Assembly (NCBI GenBank): GCA_947683425.1
Contig: CANTUQ010000073.1
Coordinates: 10,560,001 to 10,624,000 of the forward strand
Reading direction: 5' to 3'
Source: Excoecaria cochinchinensis
Taxonomy: Eukaryota > Streptophyta > Magnoliopsida > Malpighiales > Euphorbiaceae
DNA: 64,000 nucleotides
Shown: one piece after another, positions 11,651 through 22,833 of the stretch
Position numbering within the stretch: the first letter of the stretch is position 1
Layout: every line of letters starts with the position of its first letter
Translations under genes and position numbers: made by a program
Notes under the pieces: model-generated
What the model was told of the DNA's origin: nothing
The model's database searches: none
What the model saw: the letters and a program-made list of their open reading frames with translations, nothing else

Positions 11651-12680
11651 TAGGGTCGTGTATTTTTAAGATTAATGCTGAATGATGATCATGTGTGATG
11701 AAATCGGACTGAAACATACTCATTTATGCCATAATATATTAATATGAACGAGAGCGCCTTACCTCGCAAACTCAAAATTATTTAAGCTCCAGCATGAAAA
11801 GTAGCACATTATTTCTCTTTTCCTATACGGCCTCCATTGCTATTATCATCCTGACATTTCAGCTGACTTGCCTGTCATTATCTTGAGCTAATCATGTATA
11901 GCACCTTCATGAGGAAAATTCAAATCCATGCAACCATTAAAAAAAAAAAGAGAGAGAAGAAGGCCATTAGAGATGAAAACCGTAACTAGCTCTCTAAGCA
12001 AAAGTTAGGCCAAAGGGCATGGTGAAAACTTAGAAACAGGCAGTCTGTCCTACAAAAAAATAAAATGAATAAAAGCCGCTGGATTGGGTTGGGTCCATTC
12101 CAAGCAAAAGTTAGGCATAGGGTTATGTGAAAATCCCCAAAGGGACACATTTCCCTCAACGAAAAGCTAGTGTGAAAATCCACAAGGGACGCACTACCTT
12201 TAACAAATGACCAATATTACATGGAGCAATAAGGCAGCTCAAATAGTTTCCCTTCAAGCAGACAATGCTTAATTTAGGACACGAGTTAAAAGTCTTGGGG
12301 ACAAAGTTCTCATTGACCGGGGGGCAAAGATGCCTGTAGGTCGGTTATCTTTGAAAGATTATGGGTGAATTCTTAAGCCAAGACGACACTCCTCTAGGTC
12401 TTTGGAAGGCTTTAAACAATGTGAGCTGCCAAGCTGTACCCTCAACGGACTCTTAACCACTCAAGACTCAATCTATTCATTTTTGCATGCATTTCATGTC
12501 ATATAATTCACTTGCAAACATTTGCATATAACTTTTCACATGCACACACAATCTCTTGTACATATTCCTATGCACATAACTTTGCAAGAAAAGTCCATAT
12601 AAAAGACCACACGCACAAAAGCAGGTCGAGGACAACTTCAACACAACATAGGCACTCACCCGTGCTGGACAATCCCCTTA
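11651..12680 (+). other. Element C 3' UTR, non-repetitive part
   Basis: Non-coding. 11960-12220 is inverted-homologous to the A and B 3' regions (motifs GGATTGGGTTGGGTCCATTC and AAGCTAGTGTGAAAATC). A purine-rich stretch near 12292-12335 (CTTGGGGACA, then CCGGGGGGCAAAG) resembles an internal polypurine tract. No ORF is supported. Confidence 0.55.
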
Positions 12681-12684
12681 AAGT

Positions 12685-12750
12685 CCTCTTAAGAGGCAGA
12701 TCCTTCAAAGTCCTCTTAAGAGGCAAATCTTTTCAAGTCCTCTTAAGAGG
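12685..12750. repeat. Three CCTCTTAAGAGG palindromes at 27-bp period
   Basis: The perfect 12-bp palindrome CCTCTTAAGAGG occurs at 12685-12696, 12712-12723 and 12739-12750, each within an AAGTCCTCTTAAGAGGCA context. The period is 27 bp. It lies in the 3' UTR of C just before the 80-bp tandem array. Confidence 0.85.
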
Positions 12751-12839
12751 CAAATCAACCAAAGACTACTTCAAACCTCAGATGGGTTAGCACGATGGCG
12801 GCACTACCATTCTACGGAAGGTTAGTACAACCACGGTAC

Positions 12840-13345
12840 TGCCACATCAACAGGTTAGATATCGACATGGTTGGGGCTAGACACCGCACAAGTTAGATGC
12901 CGCGACGGAGGAGGTTAGACACAACACCAACAGGTTAGATGCTGACACGGCTGGGGCTAGACACCACACCGATTAGATGCCGTAACGGAGGAGGTTAGAC
13001 ACCGCATCAATAGGTTAGATACCGACATGGCTAGGCCTAGACACCGCACAGGTTAGATCTGCAACGGAGGAGGTTAGACACCACACCAACTGGTTAGGTA
13101 CCGACACGGCTGGTGCTAGACACCGCACAGGTTAGATGCCACAACGGAGGAGGTTAGACACCGCATCAACAGGTTAGCTACCGACATGGCTGGGGCTAGA
13201 CACCACACATTTTAGATGCCGCAACGAAGGAGGTTAGACACCGTATCAACAGGTTAGATACCGACACGACTGGGGCTAGACACCGCACAGGCTAGATGCC
13301 GCAATGGAGGAGGTTAGACACCGCATCAAAGTAAGTTACAGACCA
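12840..13345. repeat. 80-bp tandem repeat array in the 3' UTR of C
   Basis: About six and a half copies of an 80-bp unit. The marker GGTTAGAT (or close variant) before a CCGAC-type stretch occurs at 12853, 12933, 13013, 13092, 13172 and 13252. Each unit has internal sub-repeats of the form GGTTAGAYRCCG and CTAGACACCGCAC. Degenerate copies extend from about 12784 to 13410. The unit is unrelated to the 51-bp unit at the same position in A and B. Confidence 0.9.
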
Positions 13346-13930
13346 TAATGGCGAAGGCTAGACACCACATAGGTTAGATGCCAAAGCGACAAGGTTAACA
13401 CGTCGACAAATTGATGGTAACTACCCGCAATAACTTCATTCAGACCGAGAAGATAACTGCCTCAGGTACGCGTCTCTTCTTTCATTCTTTGAGTTTGGCT
13501 CACCTAGGCACCCATGCACTACGTTCCCTAAAACTTGAGGCAACTGTAGACACCGGGTCCTGAGGAAGCCTAGACCAAGGTTACCCAGTGATGAAAATAA
13601 TGCTTGCTCCTAAGAACAAAGTTTAGAAGTGATGATTTCCTTGTCGAAACCTCCTTTTCGAATAATTTTTTTTATTTTGATTTTTAAAGTTTTCGGGGGC
13701 CCGGCGCTGCGGGCTATGCGGCTCCTATGGGCAGCGATCGAAGCACAGCGCACGGGCAGCGCACGAGACCTCACAGGCATAGCATGCAGCCTCCCGCATG
13801 AAGGTTGCACACTATATGCAGCCTCCCGCGTGAGAGGCGGCACGCGGCCTCGCAAGCGCCGCACGGAGGTGCGACCTGGAGCCTACACCTCGCATTGAGG
13901 CCACACCTCATGATGCATGCGGTCTCGCAA

Positions 13931-14043
13931 AGGCCGCACGCAAGGTGCGGCCTCCTGCGAGGCCGTACCTTGCGACGCACGCGGCCTTGCAAAGGCCGCA
14001 CACGAGGTGCGGCCTGGCAAAGGCCGCACACAAGGTGCAGCCT
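13931..14043. repeat. 23-bp GC palindromes in the LTR of C
   Basis: Copies at 13931-13953 and 13993-14015 have perfect 9-bp arms AGGCCGCAC and GTGCGGCCT with a 5-base loop; the copy at 14021-14043 has one mismatch. Related GCGGCC words extend back to about 13690. The cluster lies 150-500 bp from the LTR start and upstream of the TATA-like box. Confidence 0.85.
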
Positions 14044-14225
14044 CCTGCGAGGCCTTTTGCGTCCCCTACCTTATGCGGACTCTGTTTTTCCTTATTTTTT
14101 TTCACCGTATTTCGGTTTCAATTAAATTAAAATTCTTTTCCAATTTTTAAATGGATAAAACTTATTTTTAAAAGTTTAGAGTTTTAATGAGACTGGAGAA
14201 ACTCCTAAAAGCCTAATCTTTGGGA

Positions 14226-14240
14226 TGATATATAAAAAAA
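14226..14240 (+). promoter_or_regulatory. TATA-like box in the LTR of C
   Basis: GATATATAAAAAAAG, about 690 bp into the LTR and downstream of the palindrome cluster. It is a plausible Pol II TATA element judged by sequence and position only. Confidence 0.4.
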
Positions 14241-15872
14241 GATATGGACCAAAAAAGGGGGAGGAGCATTGGAACGACGACTAGAAAAGCTCCAAAAAAA
14301 GAAAAAGATTTTCTAAGGTTTCTTGAAAAAATCTAATTGTTCTTAAGCCAAAGAAATTAATTCTCTGTGTTTAAGAATCAATTTTCATCATCCGTTCTCA
14401 AGCAAAAATAATAGTTTTTGATTTCAAATTTTTGGCAACAGATCCAAGTTTTCTTAATTCTCATTTTTCAAACAATCGACAGGAAATCAATCTTCCTTCT
14501 TTTTACAGCCAGAATCGAAACTTCTGAGGGTAAATATACCGGCTAGAGCCAATGTTCTTCTATCCTTATTTTCTGTCGTTCAGCTATTTTCTCCACCGTA
14601 TTTATTGTAAATTATATTGATATATTTGTTGTTTGTCTGTTATAATTAACATGAAATTTAGGTTAATTTGATTAAATTATTTAAATGATGCATGCAATGT
14701 AATTTAATTCTTTAGAATATCCTGTAATAACCTTGCTTGTCATTTAATTCTATTTTTGATCATTATTTCCTCCTGTTAATTTCCCGCAAATATTATTTTT
14801 TCTAGTAATTATAAATATTTTCTTTCTATATTAAAATTGTTTACTGCATATTCTTTATTTAATTGTTTATTTTTATTGTATCATATTTTGTTAATTTGAT
14901 CTAATTTACTGACATCATTTTTTATTCTTGTTTTTGTTGTTTGCCAAATTTTCTTATGTTACTTTGGGTAATGCTCCTAGGCAAGCTAACGAATCAAGAG
15001 ATTAGGAGCCTTCAAGTTTGGTTTGCATTTTAATTTCCATCTTTTCCTTATTTTATTGTTTTGTATATTTTATACAAAAATGGTATTTAAACGCGCTTGT
15101 TTAAAGAAAATCATATATTTAATTTCTAAAATAATAAAAATTGGAATTTTTATTAATATAATAGGACCAATGTCCTGATTTTAGCAAATAAACCTTCACT
15201 TTCAAAAGAGAATAAATTTTTATAAAATGGGATCTAATTGTCCTTATTTTTGTCGCCCAAAAATGACTCAGTTTTTTAAGTTAACACAAAGGAACCAATG
15301 TTCCTAAGATCTAATAAATGTCTTGATTTATGTATTATGTATTTTATTTTATTTTATTTGTATTTTATTTATTTTGGGCCCTTGTAATTAATTTTTGGGG
15401 CAATTTTATTCATTTATTTATTTATGCCTTTATTATTTTGGGAGATTGTTCTGTCCCATATTTTTCACTTGTAAATTATTTATCGCTTTCTGAGATGCTT
15501 GAAATGCGTTTTAATTTTATTGCATGATCGTGTGAGAAGAGGGATAAAATAATTAACTCAAAACTTAGTATATAACATTAACCAAAGGTATAAATAAGAG
15601 TGAGGTCCCGAACTCTCCATAGTTTTGGCCTCATAAGGTTAGAATTCATTTCCCAATGTTTTATTGGGTGGCGACTGCATGATACCTGCCTTATCATACC
15701 CAATAGATGCCCTCTTAGGTTGATTGCCAACAATGGAATGGGGGTGAATCCTTGTCCATTGTGAAACGACTAGCTTTCACGAGTTCTAATGAACCTCCAT
15801 CTGGTCTCGAGTCCTAAAAGTGGACATCCGAGAGCGACCCAGATGCCGAGTTGGGGTTCTTCGCACGTCACA

Positions 15873-16760
15873 AATACCATCAGCTTGCCTCTTATATAAT
15901 GTGTCATCTACACTGATGAATTGGGTAGATAGCTTTCGGATCATTCTTTGGTCCTTCTCGGTGGCTTCTTCTGGAAAAACTGATCTTTCTAAATAGTTTT
16001 GAATATTGTGGTACTAAGGATTTCCATCGGTAACCTCAACATCCATCACTTGCTCGGTTTCAAAACAAGGCTTTTCTGAACTAGAGATCAGAACGGGTCA
16101 CATAATAACTCCTACTGGATTATCCCACATGGACACCAAAGTCGCGAGAGCATCAACCAATTAGTTCTCTTCCCTAGGGAGAAAGTGAAAAGTGCAAGTC
16201 TTGAACTGGCTGCTCAACATTCTTAAGTGCTTCACATAGGGCAATGGCCTTTCTTCTTTAACAGACCTCTCCCCTCTGATCTAATGGATTACTAAGGATA
16301 AATCTTCGAAGACTTTTATGGTCTTTACCCCCAGAGCTAGCAGTACTTCCAGCCCAAAAATGGAAGCTTCATACTCGGCCTCATTATTGGTAGCCTTGTA
16401 CCTCAAGTTTTTGGCTAATAGTAACCTCTCACCATTCGGGGTCATAAGAATAATCCCCATTCTTGCCTCTTTATTGTTAACTGCCCCATCAAAAAATATC
16501 TGCCACCCTTGTACTGTTATGGCCATGACATCTTCATCTGGGAAATTATATTCAAACTGGTCTCCTTCAATAGGACGTTCAGCTAAGAATTTGGTTACAG
16601 CCCTTCCCTTGATGGTTTTCCTAGTGATGTATTCTACATCGAACTCTTACAATAATAATAAATATCTTCCCATTTTTCCTAATAAAAAGGGCACTTTTTA
16701 AAGGTAATTGAGCGAGTTATGTTTGGCAACCGCCTGTACGCTGAAGGAGTGAAAGTAGTG
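15873..16760 (-). pseudogene. Element A second RNase H (archaeal type) and start of integrase region
   Basis: Minus strand. 16281-16526 reads as the N-terminal part of the second, archaeal-like RNase H of Tat elements. FFDGAV carries the first catalytic Asp, KATNNEAEYEA carries the catalytic Glu, and the frame reaches LVI where B has DSSLVINQIRGEW. A stop follows, after which the C-terminal half (PYVKHL, a THF/FHFLPREEN-like segment, DALATL) is readable to about 16100. 15873-16090 matches the connector and the beginning of the integrase segment of B, with stops. Element C is inserted at 15872. Confidence 0.85.
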
Positions 16761-17990
16761 TCACAATTTTTTAGAGGCCCAGATTACTGCTAAGCAAATC
16801 TTTTCTACCTCAGCGTATTTGGCTTCATACGACAGAAATTTCTTGCTAAGATAATAAATGACAAACTCCACTCCAAATTTATCCTCCTGAGCCATCATGG
16901 CACCCACTGAACTATCTTCTATTGCTAGATAAAGGATTAGAGGCTTGGCAGGATGTAGCAGTCCTAAGATTGGCGAATTTAAGAGATAATCCCTAATAAT
17001 ATCAAAGGCCACTTGATAATCACTATTCCACACAACTGGTTGATTCTTCCTGAGAAGCTTGAAGATAAGCTCACATACAGAAGCTAGCTTGGCAATAAAT
17101 CGGCTAGTGTACTGAAGCTTTCCCAGGAAACTTCTAACTTCTTTCTCTTTCTGAGGCACTGGTATCTCTCTAATTGCCCTGACCTTATCAGGATCCACTT
17201 CAGTTCCTCTCTAACTTACCACATGGCCTAACAGCTTACCTGAGGTAACTCCGAAAATGCATTTCTTTGGATTAAGGCGCAGAATGTACTTATAGATCCT
17301 TTGAAAGAACTTTTCCAAAGCCTCGAAGTGACCGTCCCTGGTAGCCGACTTGATCATATTGTTGTCTACATACACCTCCACTTTTTTGTGGACCAAGTCC
17401 TCGAGAATCTTAGTGGCCATTCTTTGATATGTTGCTCCTGCGTTCTTTAACCCAAAAGGCATGACCCTGTAGGAAAATGTACCCCATTTAGTGATGAAAG
17501 CTGTCTTAATTTGATCTACGATCTTGTTGAGGATTTCATTGTAGCCTGCATACCCGTCTACAAAACTGTACATCATGCAAGCAGCCGCACTATCCACTAA
17601 CACATCAATATGAGGTAGAGGGAAATCATCTTTCATGCAAGTTTTATTTAGATCTCGGTAGTCCACACACACTCGAACCTTTCCATCCTTTTTAGCTATA
17701 GGAACTACATTAGCCAACCAGGTCGGGTATTGAACCTCTATTAGAAACTTAGCCTCAATCTGCTTATAGATCTCTTCTTTCACCTTTTGTGCCCATTTTG
17801 GCCTAAGTCTTCTGAGCTTTTGCTTGATTGGTTTACACTCTGGGTAAGTTGGAATGGTATGTTCAATAATGTCTCGGTTAATTCTCGGTATGTCTTCATA
17901 GGTCTAGGCAAAGACTTTCTCATATTTTTTCAAGATTCTCTCAAATTTTAACCTTTCCTCAGGAGTTATGTCTGATGTTATCAAAATTTC
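16761..17990 (-). pseudogene. pol: Element A reverse transcriptase and RNase H, mutated active site
   Basis: Minus strand. RT (17211-17783) shows KDGKVRVCVDYRDLNK, FPLPHIDVLVDS, YSFVDGYAGYNEI (first catalytic Asp) and MPFGLKNAGATYQRM. The YVDD box is YVDN (about 17361-17372), whereas B keeps YVDD, so polymerase activity would be lost. RNase H (16761-17198) shows SFLGKLQYTSRFI, the ILYLAIEDSSVGAMMAQED block and VYYLSKK-like and ICLAVIWASKKL motifs. A stop separates RT from RNase H. Upstream, 17904-17990 has the pre-RT linker ITPEERLKFERIL. It joins gag directly because the protease region of about 1.4 kb seen in B is deleted. Confidence 0.9.
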
Positions 17991-18013
17991 CTTCAGGTAG
18001 GGGTCTTTTTCAA

Positions 18014-19639
18014 CTACTTCATTATGGGGTTCTCTTCCGGCTCTTTTTCCACAAGTATTTGCACTGGATCCTGCAATTTCTCGGCTTCTGGAACCACTCT
18101 TCCACTTCTTATTATAGCCCCAACTCTTTTTCCCTCTTCCTTTAAATCCCATGGATCCACAAATTCTTCGCGTTTCTTCTCTTTTTCATCTTCTTCTCCA
18201 CTCTCACTAGTAGACCAACAATCTATCGTCGCCACTGGAATCCCTTCTTCGCTTACCACAGGGCGAGTGATAGCGACGTACTCATTACCATACAAGTCTT
18301 GCAAGACATACCACTTAGGTAGATTTGACCCAATCATAAAAACAGGTGGTGGAATGGCATTATAACCGGACTTCTTTTTGCTCTCCCATTGTTCAGAATC
18401 AGTGATCTATTTATTGTCGATCAGATCCTAAATCTTGTGTCTCAGCCTTGTGCAATGGTCTATCATGTGCCTAGTATGCTGGTGGAACACATAATATTCA
18501 TTGTCTTTGTGTCCCGACTGCTCCTAGGTTTTTTCAATACCAATGACAAAGGTCGACCTAAATTTGAGAAGTACCTCTAGTTCACCCTCATAGCCGAAAC
18601 TTCAACTATCTTCCCAATCCTATTACTATTGCTGGAACTTGCAGACTTGCTTACCCCCTGGTTGCTATAGCCCTTTTTAGCAAAAGCTTCATTGCTTGCC
18701 TTCTTTGCTAGATATTCACCTTCAACCTCTATGGCAATGTCCTTTAAATACTCCCAATCCTTGATTCCCTTCATCTTCAACCCTTCCCTCAAGTATGAGT
18801 TGGCATTCTTAATGAACAGCTGAATCTGATCAGGAGTATCAGGTTTACGCTTCATCTCCATAACCCAATTCCTCCATCGAGTGAGGTACTCATGAAAAGA
18901 CTACCCTATCTTTTATTGCAGCAACTCTAGATCTTTCAATATGATCTCCATTCTGGTACTACAGTCATATTATCTAAGGAACTCCTCAGTCAATAGGTCC
19001 CAATCCTCCTTTGACCTCCTGTCCAACCCATGGTACCAATCAATTGCTCTGTAAGACTCAGGCAGAAGTACTCTATGTTCTGCTTCCTGGTGTCCCCTTC
19101 ATCACCAATGAATACTGCTTGATGTGTACCGCAGGATCAGATGTGCCATCAAACTTAAGAATGTCAGGCATCTTGAAGTTCTGAGGGATTAGATCGTAAC
19201 CATCCAACTCTAGATCTTTAGGGTTCGTTCCCCTTCCCACAGTCATCATCAGTGTCATTGCCTCAAACTTCTCCTCCATTTTTCTCCACATTATCTCCTC
19301 CAGCTTAGGTGACTTCCCCTTTATTACCACTAGCTCCTCTTGCTCCTTTTTCTACATGTCATTCTAAGGTTTAGGAGCTTTTCTGCGCTTTATATGTGCT
19401 GGCATTCTGGGTCTTACTGCAGGTGGACCAACTGTCGTAGGGGCATCCTCTTTAACAGGCCCTTATTCATCTTGCCCCCCAACCGGAGCAGCAGGTTGTT
19501 GCCCAGCAAGTGGCGTTAAAGTGGCAGTAAGATTCCCCATCATTGCCATTATTCTGGCCTCAAACTCTTCCATTCTTCTACCCACTTCTTCGAAAATCAT
19601 TATATGGGTTGCATCAGACTCACTTAATGGGTTAGCCAT
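18014..19639 (-). pseudogene. gag: Element A gag, decayed
   Basis: Minus strand; ATG at 19637-19639 (MANPLSESDATH), aligned with the gag starts of B and C. Recognisable blocks are KFDGTSDPAVHIKQYSLVMK (19073-19330), a frameshifted DWYHGLDRR block, LLTEEFLR followed by a stop, RKPDTPDQIQLFIKNANSY and GLKMKGIKDWEYLKDIAI (18577-18861). The C-terminal linker at 18014-18337 has a Glu/Lys-rich tract. The zinc-knuckle region near 18420-18520 is degraded. The gag end runs directly into the pre-RT linker without a protease. Confidence 0.87.
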
Positions 19640-20563
19640 ACTTATTTCTATTGAGAACTCTAAAGAAAATATTTCACTACGATCTGAAATCTAAACCCCG
19701 ATCTGACAGTAGTTCCGGTAATTCGAAGAATGGATTCCTTCTTAGTCGACCGTCGGAACCTCTAAACCACACGGACGAATCTATAATGGCTGCAAAATAC
19801 ATCCTATTAGGATGACGCATGATTACAATGCATGGTCGTTCTGATGCAGTATAGACAAATACATACAAGCAAATAGATCCTTCCAACCTTGTCTCTCCCA
19901 CACACGAGGTAGTGCGGTCACTTTTCTAGGTGGGTTTTAGCCAAGGGTTAATGGGGAACCCAATGGATGCATATGGTGTGCGGTGAAAAATCGGTAGCAT
20001 AACATCTCTTGTCTAATTCACATACGTATGGGTTTTGGCCATCATGTATGTGAACACTCCAATTAAATTAAGATGGGCCCACTGGGGCATAAAAGCATTT
20101 GATGAAAGACCATTTAATTTAGCTGATTTTGTCCAATATATGACAGTCCACATAACAAGCATAGTATTATGGTACATGTCACCTAGTGGAAGTATCTATT
20201 GCCATTATATGAGCTTTAGTCAAAGGTGATGATACTTTAGGGCTACCCAAGCATGGTCCTTGCCAATGGGTCTAGCTCATCATGAGCGTAATGACCAATC
20301 GAGTCTCTATTTAATATACTAAAAGGTACTAGACTTGAGCTTGTGATTATCCTTAATACTTCCCTACATTGAGCGAACGTAGGGTCATGGTTTGTGAACA
20401 CACCGGGGTAAAATAAGGGACCATCTAGGATACTTTTAAGGCTCTAGCATGGATGCAATGCAATTTTTGAAAAGAGATAGAATTTTAATTTGTAAATAGA
20501 ATTTTAATTTGTAAAAACTCAATTATACTATTTAACCAAGACACTTTCAAAGCAAAGTTTCAA
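19640..20563 (-). other. Element A 5' leader, non-coding
   Basis: Leader between primer binding site and gag, colinear with B 44667-45586 and, inverted, with C 8179-9095. No conserved ORF. Confidence 0.7.
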
Positions 20564-20583
20564 AGTCTCCAGCGGAGTCGCCA
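20564..20583 (-). other. Element A primer binding site (tRNA-Arg type)
   Basis: Minus-strand TGGCGACTCCGCTGGAGACT, one base inside the LTR end. It differs at one base from the B site and matches tRNA-Arg-type ends used by Tat/Ogre elements. Confidence 0.8.
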
Positions 20584-20584
20584 C

Positions 20585-22828
20585 TGTGATACGCGCTGAA
20601 CCCGGTCAGCCTCTAAAGCTCGCTTTTAGGGCCTGAGAGGGTTCACGTCTTTAGATCTTGGATAACATGGAATATTTTGGAATCACTACCTAATAGAACA
20701 TTGGGGAAGTTCATCTACTCCCATGAAACCTTTAGCCACCTTTGAGGTATTTTTGAGTAGCCACCCAATTTAAAATTAGGAAAATTCGTCTAACCTCTAG
20801 GGTCTAAACTAGAGAAAGATTCAAAACTTCATTCTTATTAATGACTTGGTTAATTATAAATGAGTTTTTAACAATTAATTTTCCATCTCTCATCTCACAT
20901 GGTCATGCATTAAAATTAACGCGCATATCAAGTATCAAAAAAAGAAATAAAATAATAAAGTAAATTATAAAATAAAATAAAATATAAAATTGGGACAAAA
21001 ATATAATCCCCCAAAATAAAAGTTAAAATATGGGATAAGAATACAATCCCCCAAAATAAAAATTAAAATAGTATAAATAAAACTCATACACAAAGCGGGG
21101 TATTATTTGAAGTAGGAACACTGGTTTATTCATGCACACTTAAAAAATTGAAGAGTTGATTTTTGGCATTATTAAAAAAATCGAGATGCGTGATCTCATT
21201 TTGAGGAAAATTAACTCTCCTTTTAAAGTGAGATTTTATTGGTTAAAAGTTTGGACATTGGTCCTATTTTATTAAAACAACCAATTTATTAACAAAATAT
21301 TTTTGTGATTTTCTTTTTAATGTGCATAAAATAAAAATAAACTTATTACAAATTACATAGAAAAATAAACAAAAGCAAAATAATGAAAAATAACAAAAAT
21401 GATAAAAAAAAGTCAAACCAAAAGGTGTCTCTAAATCTTCATGGATCCGTAATTGCCATTGAAAATGCTCGCATAAAAAATAAGTATTATAGACAATAAA
21501 AATAAAATAAAAACTAATGTTAGAGACTAAATCTAAAAAACAATTAATCAATAAAATAATAAAAATAAATATTATCACATAAAATAGTAAAAATAATTAT
21601 CACATGATAAAATAAAATTAAAACATACAAAAAATGCATATCACACAAAATATGGATTGAAACAAGTCAAAACAGAATAAAACAAAGTAAAAATAAAAAA
21701 GAAAAGGCAATAAAGGACTAAAAAGGGTGAGGGGCGGCCTGACCACGAAGGGCGGACAGGCTCTCCCTCACTTCTTCCTGCCCCTCAAGGGGAAGAGATG
21801 AGAAAATGCACAAGAGATTTTTCTTTCAATGAATTAAAGCACAAAAATGTGATTTTATGCGATTTTATATGATCTCATGCAATAGTAATATGAAAAACAC
21901 TTAGATTAACTTGAATCTTAAGCAAGAAAATAATACATCAAATAGATTGACCACACAAATTATCCAAGTTTTAAGAACATGGAATAATGGTGGAAAAGTA
22001 AGGAAAAAAAAATGGAATAATACAATTTGAGACCAGAATTTTTTACCCTCAGAATTATCAATCTGAAAAGAAAGAACACAAGTTGATTTCCTTGTCAACA
22101 ATCTTCGAAAATCGAATTAAGAAACCAAAAGAAAACTCAAGTTTTCTCTCTTTAAAATTCAAGAAAGTTTTGAATCAAATAACAATTTCACAATCTTCAA
22201 GAAAAGAGAATCAAATGCTCTCCCTCAAGTGTTGTGTTTAGATCTAAAATCAAATTTTCAAGAAAAATCTTAAAGCAAAAAAAAATCGTATTCTCTTTCC
22301 AAAACTAAAATCACCTCTCATTTTTTTATAAGAAAAAATACCCTTTTCCTTTTTTTTTTTTCAAAATTCCCCCCATTTTGAAAGAAAACTAAGCCAATTA
22401 AATTCAAAACTTTTATTTTGAAATAGAAAAAAATAGTTTTAACTCTCAAAATTCCCAAAAAAAATGTTATAATTAAATTTAAAAATGAATTCTATTAATT
22501 TCGGGGAAAATAAACTCCAGAAACGTGAGAGGGACGATGAGGGGCGACCTGGCAGCGAGGGGTGCCCTATGAAGGCGCCCGTCCCTTACGAGGGGTGGCC
22601 CTTCGTTGAGGGGCAGCCTCTTGCGAGGGGAAGCCTCATGCAGCTCATACGCTCATGCATGCCTTGGCATGCGAGGGGCGGCCCGATGACGTCAGCACCC
22701 ACACCTTTTTTTTTTTCAAAAGAAACTTGACAAGGAAACATCACTTTCCACTTTTTTGCCTGTGAATAGGCATTAATTTCATCACTAGGTAACCCTGATC
22801 TGGGCTGCCTCGGGACCCGATGTCTACA
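20585..22828 (-). repeat. Element A 5' LTR
   Basis: 2.24 kb, homologous to 375-2550. Plus reading begins TGTGATACGCG and ends GATGTCTACA. It carries GC-rich patches at about 21728-21790 and 22530-22700. The second has a different arrangement of GAGGGGCGGCC words from the 3' LTR, indicating gain or loss of units after insertion. Confidence 0.9.
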
Positions 22829-22833
22829 CAAAG
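22829..22833. repeat. Target-site duplication of A, right copy (CAAAG)
   Basis: CAAAG follows the right LTR end TCTACA and pairs with 370-374. Confidence 0.92.

Larger units (their letters stand above)
7364..15872 (+). mobile_element. Element C: gag-only Tat-lineage retrotransposon nested in A
   Basis: Plus-strand element. The 3' LTR is complete (13545-15872, TGTAGACACC...GTCACA). The 5' LTR keeps only its last 793 bp (7364-8157) because a deletion removed its start together with adjoining A sequence. A primer binding site, gag (9096-10443), a short pre-RT linker and a pol-tail remnant follow, then a repeat-rich 3' UTR. Protease, the RT core, both RNase H domains and integrase are missing, so it would have needed partner-supplied enzymes. 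The shared LTR parts differ by roughly 7-8% by eye over about 330 bp. Confidence 0.88.
13545..15872 (+). repeat. Element C 3' LTR
   Basis: 2.33 kb, TGTAGACACC...CACGTCACA. It is preceded by CTTGAGGCAAC, equivalent to the sequence next to the 3' LTRs of A and B. It contains a GC-rich palindrome cluster (about 13690-14055), then a TATA-like GATATATAAAAAAAG near 14226-14240. The last 778 bp match the truncated 5' LTR. Past the LTR end, A's integrase-side sequence resumes at 15873. Confidence 0.9.
375..22828 (-). mobile_element. Element A: Tat/Ogre-lineage Ty3/gypsy LTR retrotransposon, decayed, with nested element C
   Basis: Both LTRs are present (375-2550 and 20585-22828). In plus reading they begin TGTGA and end TCTACA (TCTATA in the left copy), and a perfect 5-bp duplication CAAAG flanks the whole (370-374 and 22829-22833). 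Coding runs on the minus strand: gag 18014-19639, then RT, RNase H and a second RNase H (15873-17990), then integrase remains (6508-7362). Element C (7364-15872) is inserted within integrase. The protease segment present in element B is missing. The dual RNase H and tRNA-Arg-type primer site fit the Tat/Ogre group. The LTRs differ clearly by eye, so the insertion is old. Confidence 0.93.

Noticed and set aside
12292..12335. True polypurine tract and 3' end of C
   Set aside because: The 3' LTR start is clearly at 13545; this purine-rich stretch is about 1.2 kb inside the 3' UTR and is probably just an internal G-rich segment.
13610..14125. Arg/Cys/His-rich proteins on both strands
   Set aside because: Overlapping frames caused by the GC-rich palindrome cluster in the LTR of C; no conserved domain and both strands equally open.
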